DNA of 64,000 bases from Kribbella catacumbae DSM 19601 (GTDB taxonomy: Bacteria > Actinomycetota > Actinomycetes > Propionibacteriales > Kribbellaceae): contig NZ_AQUZ01000009.1 of the NCBI RefSeq assembly GCF_000372465.1, positions 1-64,000 on the forward strand. The letters run 5' to 3'. A model generated the notes under the pieces. The model was given only the letters and a program-made list of their open reading frames with translations, was not told the DNA's origin and searched no databases. Numbering within the stretch: position 1 is the stretch's first letter; every line of letters starts with the position of its first letter. The translations under genes were made by a program, and so were the position numbers. Shown piece by piece: positions 58,613 through 64,000 of this stretch.

Positions 58613-59092
58613 CCACCGCGCGCGGGCGGCTGGTGAGTCAGCTGCGATGCGCCTCGTCGGCTTGGCGCTCCGGCGGGTGATCGGGTCCCAGGAGTGGCGG
58701 TGCAGGGGCAGATCGCCAGCCCGGACAAGACACCGGCGTTTCGCCTAGCCAGCACCTTCGGTTCCGAGCCTCCGAAGCCGGTTAGTCAAGGACCGCATCA
58801 GGTTTGGGCGGCACGGCCGGACGGCCACCACTATCTAACCTCCCGAGCAATCGTTTCCCCTCGGTGTGTCGGGGGCTGGGGCTGGGTTCGTTAGTGGTGG
58901 CGGTCCGCGCCCCGGTTCTAGTGCTGGCACACGGGCCGCCCCCGGCGCATGACCCGATTTCAGTGCTGGCACGGGCCGCCTGGGCGGTGGCGCATGAGCC
59001 AGCGTCCGCGGCTGCGCCCGCCAGTGTCGGCAAGCGATGCATCCGGCGGAGCGGAGCGGGCGTTGCGAGCCGGGCCGGGGTGTCTGCAAGGT
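58613..59092. other. Gene-free 480-bp region with repeats
   Basis: No supported gene. It holds TGGTGAGTCAGC at 58631-58642 (as at 3842 and 3865), the palindromic element at 58818-58907, and an imperfect direct repeat AGTGCTGGCAC-GGGCCGCC at 58920-58955 and 58962-59000. Plus-strand open frame through this stretch joins the next gene but has no start with a ribosome site before 59158. Confidence 0.6.
58818..58907. repeat. Palindromic repeat element, copy C
   Basis: CGGACGGCCACCACTA (58818-58833) and TAGTGGTGGCGGTCCG (58892-58907) are reverse complements with one mismatch around a 58-base G-rich interior. Same family as the elements at 41868-41973 and 13961-14053 (GTGGTGGCGGTCCG ends). Confidence 0.8.
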
Positions 59093-59141
59093 CTCGCTAT
59101 GTGACATTGGGCGTGTTACATTCGATTGGTCATATAGCGAG
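59093..59141. promoter_or_regulatory. Long inverted repeat at the promoter of the membrane-protein gene
   Basis: CTCGCTATGTGAC (59093-59105) and GTCATATAGCGAG (59129-59141) match at 12 of 13 positions around a 23-base loop. A TATAGC-type -10 element lies in the right arm and GGAGGG (59148-59153) is just downstream, so it may be an operator or a leader hairpin. Confidence 0.5.
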
Positions 59142-59160
59142 TCGATCGGAGGGCGCCGTG

Positions 59161-60471
59161 GTGCTGCTGGTCCCGCTGCACGGCATTGGCGGCCGAGGTG
59201 ACTTGCCCGTCCCGCTCTGGCTGGCTGTCTACTCCGCCGCCGCGGCAGTGGCCGTCTCCTTCTTCGCTCTCGCCGCCTTCTGGTCGAAACCGCGCTTCGA
59301 GCGCACCACCGGTACTCCGCTCCGCTGGCTGACCAACGTGGTCGACGCCCAGCCCACCCGGTGGTTGCTCAAGGCAATCGGATGCACCGCACTCGCGCTG
59401 CTGCTCGGGGCAGCGTGGTTCGGCAGCAGCTCACCCGGCCTCAACCCGGCGCCGACCTGGCTCTACGTCTGGATCTGGGTCGGCATCATCCCGCTGTCGC
59501 TCGTGTTCGGCCCGGTCTGGCGCCTGGCCAATCCGCTCCGCACCCTCGCCGGACTGCTGCCGCGTACGACGTACCGCGATCTGCCGACGCGCATCGCCTA
59601 TTGGCCGGCCGTCGCAGGACTGCTCGGGTTTCTCTGGCTGGAGCTTGCCTACCCCGAAGGCTCTCAACCGCTCGTCGTGGCGATCTTCCTCACCGTCTAT
59701 GCCACAGTGAATGTTGCCGCTGGCATCATCTACGGCCCGCGCTGGTTCGCCACGGGCGACAGCTTCGAGGTGTACGCCGAGGTGCTCGCCAAGCTCAGCC
59801 CGCTCGGCCGCGACGAGCAGCACCGGCTCGTACTCCGAAACCCGCTCGCCGGCCTGGCCACGATCCCGCAAGAGCGTGGCATGGTCGGCCTGCTCTGCCT
59901 GCTGCTCGGGTCGACCGCCTTCGACGGCATCAGCCGCTGGTCCGCCTGGACCAACCTCACCGGCGAACTCGGCCGGACCGCGCACATCCTCGTCTACACG
60001 CTCGGCCTGTTGGTCGCGGTCGCGGTGGTCGCGACTCTCTTCCTGCTCGCCGCCCGGGCGACCGGTTCGGCCCGGATCAGGCCGGGTGGGCTCGGGTACG
60101 CCGGCCTGCCAGGCGCTTTTGTGCACTCACTGGTGCCGATCGCGATCGGGTACGCCGTCGCGCACTACTTCTCGTTCGCGATGTTCCAGGGCCAGGAAGG
60201 GTTGCTGTTGGCAACGGATCCGTTCGGCCGCGGCTGGGACCTGCTCGGTGTGGGCGATGCGCGGATCGACTATGCGTTCCTGGGCACCGGCCTGATCGCG
60301 GCCGTCCAGATCGGCGCGATCGTGCTCGGACACGTACTCGGGGTAGTGTCCGCGCACGATCGCGCGACTCAGCTGTTCCGCCGGCGCCAGCTGCGGCGGG
60401 CGCAGTACCCGATGCTGGCGGCGATGGTTGCCTTCACCGCCGGTGGGATAGCGCTGGTGACGGCCTCGTGA
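59161..60471 (+). CDS. Polytopic membrane protein, unknown function
   Basis: 436 residues from GTG 59161 (GTG 59158 is equivalent), GGAGGG five to eight bases upstream. About ten hydrophobic segments from residue 15 to the end. Conserved-looking loops include GPVWRLANPLRTLAGLLPR and LGRDEQHRLVLRNPL. No family I can name with confidence. A small single-helix protein follows with a GTGA overlap, so the pair is co-translated. Confidence 0.75.
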   Translation: MLLVPLHGIGGRGDLPVPLWLAVYSAAAAVAVSFFALAAFWSKPRFERTTGTPLRWLTNVVDAQPTRWLLKAIGCTALALLLGAAWFGSSSPGLNPAPTWLYVWIWVGIIPLSLVFGPVWRLANPLRTLAGLLPRTTYRDLPTRIAYWPAVAGLLGFLWLELAYPEGSQPLVVAIFLTVYATVNVAAGIIYGPRWFATGDSFEVYAEVLAKLSPLGRDEQHRLVLRNPLAGLATIPQERGMVGLLCLLLGSTAFDGISRWSAWTNLTGELGRTAHILVYTLGLLVAVAVVATLFLLAARATGSARIRPGGLGYAGLPGAFVHSLVPIAIGYAVAHYFSFAMFQGQEGLLLATDPFGRGWDLLGVGDARIDYAFLGTGLIAAVQIGAIVLGHVLGVVSAHDRATQLFRRRQLRRAQYPMLAAMVAFTAGGIALVTAS

Positions 60472-60647
60472 TCGCGCTGCACATGGGTGGCATTCCCGAG
60501 CTGGCGATGGTTCTCGGGCCGATCCTGCTGATCATCGCTTTCCTCAAAATCGCACGCCACAACGAGGCGACTGACGAGGACGACTGGGACGCCGACCTCG
60601 GCGATCTGGACGAGCCGCAAAGGATCAGCGGATCTTCACTGCAGTAG
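60468..60647 (+). CDS. Small single-pass membrane protein
   Basis: 59 residues from GTG 60468, overlapping the previous TGA by four bases. A hydrophobic helix (ELAMVLGPILLIIAFLKIA, about 11-29), then an acidic tail (DEDDWDADLGDLDE). Likely partner of the upstream membrane protein. Ends overlapping the convergent secreted-protein gene by 23 bp. Confidence 0.7.
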   Translation: MIALHMGGIPELAMVLGPILLIIAFLKIARHNEATDEDDWDADLGDLDEPQRISGSSLQ

Positions 60648-62142
60648 CAGCGCCGCTCCTGAGATTGCGCCCGTCGCTCACCTGGACGTGGTAGCTGTAC
60701 GCCTTGCCGCTCTTCAAGCGGGTGTCGGTGAAGGTCGTTGCGGCCGGCTTCGCCCACGAGTAGGAACTGCGTTTCCAGGAACCGACCTTGGTGGTGCCCC
60801 GGAACAGCGTGTAGGTCAAGGCGATGCTGTCCGCGTCGACCACCGTGGGGAAGCTGATCGTCGCCTTGCCTGCGCGCGTGCTCGACGCCTTCGGTGCGCC
60901 CGGGCGGCCAGGCTGTGCACCGCCCGGAGCGTTGGTGAAGCGGGTGAGACCCTGCTGGGCGGTGCGGTTCACGCTGGTGAAGTCGCCGCCCACCCACAGG
61001 TCGTTGCCGCCGGACGCGAACGCCAGCGGCCCGACTTCCGTCGTACCGCCTCCGTTGGTGTTCGGGTACCACGGGCCGAGCTTGCCGTTGATCGCGCTCT
61101 CGACCAGCAGGTGGAAGGTACCGGCGCCTTCCTTGAAACCGCCGTCGCGGCTGCAGTCGTGGGCGTGCGAACCCTTGTAGAGCCAGTTGCCGATCGCCTT
61201 GATCGCCTCGGTGGCGCCCAGGCAGTTGTTCTGCCAGAGCAGCTTGCCAGTCCTGGCATCAGCGGCCAGTACGCCGTCGTAGCAGCCTCGCCCGCTGCCG
61301 GCGTTGGAGACGAAGACCTTGCTGCCAAGTGTGTCGATGTCCTTGACCCGGCTGACGCAATCCAGGTCTGGCTCCGGGATGGCCGCCGCGGCCGGCATCG
61401 AGTAGGCGGCGCCGGTCGTGGTGTTCAGCATCGCCAGCGCGTAGTGGTCGTCGCCCTTGAGCGTGCTGAAGCCGCCGCCGACGAAGACGCGAGTGCCGTT
61501 GTCGGACAGATCGATCGCGAAGACCTCGTCGTCCGCGTCCGGATCCCAAGGCAGCAGTACTCCGGTGTTGAGGGTCACGGCGGCCAGGTAGTTGCGTTCA
61601 ACGTTGTCCACCCGGCCGAACGAGCCGCCGAAGTACACGCTGTTGCCGGAGATCGCGAGCGCGGAGACCCGGTAGGCGACCGCCGGATCCCAGCCGGCGA
61701 CGAGCTTGCCGGTCGCGACGCTGAACATCGCGAGATGCTTGCGGGGGAGACCGTTGACGGTGGTGAAGTCCCCGCCGATGACGACCCACTTGCCGTTCGG
61801 GCTGGTCGCGATGCTCCAGACAGGCCCGTCGAGCTTCGGCGCGAACCGGGTGGGTGCGGCGGTGGTGCGGTTGAACGCGGCGAGATAGGTCCGCGCCGCG
61901 TCACCCTGACCGACGCGTTTGCCAGGCTGCCGGATCCGGGTGAACAGGCCGCCGGCGTACACCGTGTTGCCGGCGACGGCGAGCGCGTTCACGCTGGCGT
62001 TGGTCTGCCAGGTCACCTGCTTGACCGCGGACAACGCCGACCCGAACCCCGAGGTCGCGGCCTCCACTGGTCGCCCCGAGGGGATCAGTGCCGCCGCGAT
62101 CACGGCGACGGCCGTGACGAGTACCAGAACTGCCTTCTTCAT
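60625..62142 (-). CDS. Secreted beta-propeller protein with C-terminal fibronectin-like domain
   Basis: 505 residues from ATG 62142 (TGAGGA upstream). Signal peptide about 1-29. Residues about 35-400 repeat blade-like text: VNALAVAGNTVYAGGLFT, VWSIATSPNGKWVVIGGDFT, VSALAISGNSVYFGGSFG, VFAIDLSDNGTRVFVGGGFS (in parts), typical of NHL/PQQ-like or delta-60-repeat propellers. The last about 90 residues look like fibronectin type III. Four cysteines in the middle. No catalytic motif; adhesion or binding is likely. Confidence 0.82.
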   Translation of the reverse strand: MKKAVLVLVTAVAVIAAALIPSGRPVEAATSGFGSALSAVKQVTWQTNASVNALAVAGNTVYAGGLFTRIRQPGKRVGQGDAARTYLAAFNRTTAAPTRFAPKLDGPVWSIATSPNGKWVVIGGDFTTVNGLPRKHLAMFSVATGKLVAGWDPAVAYRVSALAISGNSVYFGGSFGRVDNVERNYLAAVTLNTGVLLPWDPDADDEVFAIDLSDNGTRVFVGGGFSTLKGDDHYALAMLNTTTGAAYSMPAAAAIPEPDLDCVSRVKDIDTLGSKVFVSNAGSGRGCYDGVLAADARTGKLLWQNNCLGATEAIKAIGNWLYKGSHAHDCSRDGGFKEGAGTFHLLVESAINGKLGPWYPNTNGGGTTEVGPLAFASGGNDLWVGGDFTSVNRTAQQGLTRFTNAPGGAQPGRPGAPKASSTRAGKATISFPTVVDADSIALTYTLFRGTTKVGSWKRSSYSWAKPAATTFTDTRLKSGKAYSYHVQVSDGRNLRSGAATAVKIR

Positions 62143-62214
62143 CAACGTCCTCAGGACTGAGCCAACAAGTGTGACTATCTGCGATCACACGATAACTGTC
62201 AGCGCAGCCCGAGC

Positions 62215-62775
62215 CTAAAGCGGACGCCAATCCTGGGCGCGAACGGCGTAGACGAGTTCGTCGCACCACTTGCCTTTGAAGAAGATGTTCTCGATCAGGT
62301 GGCCTTCCTGGCGCATCCCCAGGCGCTCGAGAAGCTTGGTCGAGGCGGTGTTGCCGTTGATCACGTTGCCGCAGATGCGGTGCAGCCCGAGGTCTTCGAA
62401 CCCCAGGCGGAGTACTGCGCCCGCGGCCTCCGCGGCCAGGCCGCGGCCGTGGTAGCCGTTGTGCAGTGCGAAGCCGAGCTCGCCTTGGCGGCTCGTGTCG
62501 CTTTCCCACTTGAGGAGGACCTCGCCGATCACGGTGCCGGTCTCGCGCAGTTCTATCGCCAGTACGAGCCACTGGCCGGGCTCGGTCAGGGCCCCCTGGC
62601 CGAGTTTGACCTCCAGTGCCGCGCGGGTCTGTTCGCGGTCCCGGACCGGCCACGGCACGTATCGCACCACTTCAGGGTCGGAGTGGAACGCGAGCAGGTC
62701 GTCCAGATCGTCCATCCGGTGCGGCCGGAGGTCGAGGCGGTCGGTCTTGATCGGATAGCTGGGATGCAGTGTCAC
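62215..62775 (-). CDS. GNAT-family N-acetyltransferase, RimJ/RimL type
   Basis: 186 residues from GTG 62775 with AGGAGA eight bases upstream. Starts TDRLDLRPHRMDDLDDLLAFHSDPEVVRY in part, and has the acetyl-CoA loop GYHGRGLAAEAAGAVLRLGF (in part, about 110-128), then NTASTKLLERLGM. Acetylates a protein N-terminus or a small amine. Divergent from a TetR gene with an inverted repeat in the gap. Confidence 0.92.
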   Translation of the reverse strand: MTLHPSYPIKTDRLDLRPHRMDDLDDLLAFHSDPEVVRYVPWPVRDREQTRAALEVKLGQGALTEPGQWLVLAIELRETGTVIGEVLLKWESDTSRQGELGFALHNGYHGRGLAAEAAGAVLRLGFEDLGLHRICGNVINGNTASTKLLERLGMRQEGHLIENIFFKGKWCDELVYAVRAQDWRPL

Positions 62776-62785
62776 CGGCGGTCTC

Positions 62786-62806
62786 CTGTCTAATGCTGTT
62801 AGACAG
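62786..62806. promoter_or_regulatory. TetR operator CTGTCTAA-N5-TTAGACAG
   Basis: Perfect 8-5-8 inverted repeat in the 69-bp gap between the acetyltransferase and the TetR gene; it overlaps where either promoter must lie. Probable site of the TetR protein at 62845. Confidence 0.8.
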
Positions 62807-62844
62807 TAATCTAACGGGAGTAGACGACCAGAAGCGAGGGAAAT

Positions 62845-63468
62845 ATGAGGCGCGACGCGTCGTCGCACGCGGCCGTGGGAATCTCCGTCGCCGCGATCGT
62901 CGAGGCGGCGCTGGCGGCGATCTCCGAGCGCGGGGTCGAGGGGCTGACCATGCGCTCGGTCGCCGAGCGGCTGGAGGTCCGGGCGCCGACGCTCTACCAC
63001 CACGTCCGGAACAAGGACGAGTTGCTGGAACTGGTCGCCCGCAACGCGTTCGACTCGTTCGGGGCCGAGCGACTGGCCTATCAACGGGTCGAGACGCTCG
63101 ACGACTGGATCGCGGTGACGACGACGGGTGCCCATCGCCTGCGTGAGTTCTATGCCGGGCACCCCGGCCTGGCCCGCCTGATCCAGGCCAAGGCGACGCC
63201 GTACCGGGATGAGGGCGATGGATCGCGGGCGGCGCTGATCCGCGCGCAACTCGTTGCCCTGGTCAACCTTGGTGTCCCGGAACCCGTTGCCCGCAAGGTC
63301 TTCGAGACCACGGCCCGATGGACCATGGCCGCCGTCGCCGCGGAACCGGTGGGGGACTCGGGCGATCAGTTCTCGCTAGGCCTGGACTTCTTCCTGCAGG
63401 GCGTCAAGGCGCACCTGGCTCAGCCGGTCGAGGGCAGCGCGTCGGGGTCGAGGCCGAGCTCCTCGTAG
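62845..63468 (+). CDS. TetR family regulator (TetR_C-like)
   Basis: 207 residues from ATG 62845. HTH about 18-65 (ISVAAIVEAALAAISERGVEGLTMRSVAERLEVRAPTLYHHVRNKDELLEL in part; APTLYHHVRNKDELL). This wording is close to the classic TetR/TetR_C group. Divergent from the GNAT gene and probably its repressor. Its last 49 bases overlap the convergent MerR gene. Confidence 0.92.
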   Translation: MRRDASSHAAVGISVAAIVEAALAAISERGVEGLTMRSVAERLEVRAPTLYHHVRNKDELLELVARNAFDSFGAERLAYQRVETLDDWIAVTTTGAHRLREFYAGHPGLARLIQAKATPYRDEGDGSRAALIRAQLVALVNLGVPEPVARKVFETTARWTMAAVAAEPVGDSGDQFSLGLDFFLQGVKAHLAQPVEGSASGSRPSSS

Positions 63469-64000
63469 GCGACGACCTCGATCTCGCGGCCCATCGACTC
63501 GCGGAAGGCGGCCACCAGAGCCTGCCCGGCCAGCGGAATGATGTTCTCCAGCGTGCGCTGGATCTCCGGCCAGCGGTCAGCCGGCAGGCCCGCGTCGGCG
63601 AACTCGCGCCAGACGGTACTGCGGAACAACTCGACGTAGATCTTGGCGACCGCGTCGGCGTGGTTGAAGAGTTTGGGCAGCATCTCGAAGATCGCGTCCA
63701 GCGGGACGCCGAGCTTGATCACCTCGAGGCCGGTGCGGAGCAGATCCGGGTTCGGGATCCGGAGCCGGCCGTCGTCCTGGCGTTCGGCGATACCCAGCTC
63801 GACCAGCCGGGTGATGGTGTCCGGGTTGTGCGGGATGCCCGCTCGCTCGGCCAGCTGCTGCTCGGTGATCACCTCGGGCTCGGTCGGCGTCCAGGGGCTG
63901 ACCAGCGTCTCGAACACGCCCAGCGCGAGAGCGCCGTCTGGGAGCTCGCTCATCATCCGCTCGACCGCCGCCAGCGTGTAGCCCTTGTCGAGCAGCTCGC
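63420..64000 (-). CDS. MerR family regulator, 5-prime end beyond the window
   Basis: At least 193 residues; the frame is open past 64000, so the N-terminal winged helix is cut. The first visible residues are ELLDKGYTLAAVERMMSEL, the end of a MerR HTH and the ridge before its linker helix; the next 170 residues form an effector domain (about LPDGALALGVFETLVSPW onward) without a Cys cluster for metals. It ends convergent with the TetR gene. Effector unknown. Confidence 0.85.
   Translation of the reverse strand, partial: ELLDKGYTLAAVERMMSELPDGALALGVFETLVSPWTPTEPEVITEQQLAERAGIPHNPDTITRLVELGIAERQDDGRLRIPNPDLLRTGLEVIKLGVPLDAIFEMLPKLFNHADAVAKIYVELFRSTVWREFADAGLPADRWPEIQRTLENIIPLAGQALVAAFRESMGREIEVVAYEELGLDPDALPSTG

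Noticed and set aside
58804-59157. N-terminal extension of the membrane protein at 59161
   Set aside because: The frame is open but Arg/Ala-rich, contains the palindromic element, and GGAGGG with GTG GTG at 59158-59163 marks the start.

Overview
The window is GC-rich DNA with actinobacterial traits: GTG/TTG starts, stop/start overlaps of 1 to 8 bases, F420-type enzymes, a prfB / ftsE-ftsX / smpB / ssrA housekeeping set, many TetR, LysR and ArsR regulators, and secreted carbohydrate-active enzymes. Gene content and protein style look like Kribbella or a relative in the Propionibacteriales. That placement is an inference; no search was run. No insertion sequence, prophage, CRISPR array, rRNA or tRNA gene was seen. 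The only structural RNA recognised is tmRNA.

Layout. 0-6.3 kb: NmrA-like reductase divergent from a TetR gene, prfB, a YkgJ-like/pentapeptide-repeat protein, and an MFS exporter divergent from an XRE regulator. 6.4-9.9 kb: secreted GH5 glycanase, and a LysR/EamA pair. 9.9-13 kb: permease plus TIGR03943 operon behind a Zur-like box, and a bacterial serpin. 13-14.3 kb: SRPBCC-TetR operon and a small membrane protein. 14.4-18.2 kb: dihydropyrimidine catabolism (ureidopropionase, dihydropyrimidinase, F420-type LLM enzyme), then a blasticidin-S-deaminase-like protein. 18.2-22.6 kb: CUT1 sugar importer with an FAD oxidase. 22.7-24.1 kb: MFS exporter behind a very short leader ORF and a hairpin covering its ribosome-binding site. 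24-27.4 kb: SRPBCC/ArsR, VapBC, PfkB kinase, small membrane proteins. 27.5-32.3 kb: ftsE-ftsX-M23 peptidase-smpB, DUF1707 protein, tmRNA. 32.3-40.4 kb: HTH/NB-ARC/TPR regulator, secreted PLD-like protein, M4 metalloprotease, SGNH esterase. 40.5-43.7 kb: SRPBCC/ArsR operon and two tandem nucleotidyltransferases. 43.8-49.2 kb: alpha-galactosidase with its own CUT1 importer. 49.3-53.2 kb: DUF1707 / membrane protein / multicopper oxidase operon, and a sulfite-oxidase-like enzyme. 53.3-58.6 kb: GH18 chitinase, RhtA-like exporter, TetR plus Baeyer-Villiger-type monooxygenase. 59-64 kb: membrane proteins, secreted propeller protein, GNAT/TetR pair, and a MerR gene cut by the window end.

Working together. 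FtsE, FtsX and the M23 protein form a cell-wall hydrolase activation module next to the trans-translation pair SmpB/tmRNA. Secreted GH5, GH18, M4, SGNH and PLD-like proteins plus two ATPase-less sugar importers suggest a soil saprophyte feeding on polymers. Many small repressor-effector pairs sit on visible palindromes. The least explained items are the leader-ORF MFS gene at 22.73-24.09 kb, a family of about 90-106 bp palindromic elements at 13.96, 41.87 and 58.82 kb, the paired nucleotidyltransferases, and a strongly recurrent octamer, GTACTGCG.
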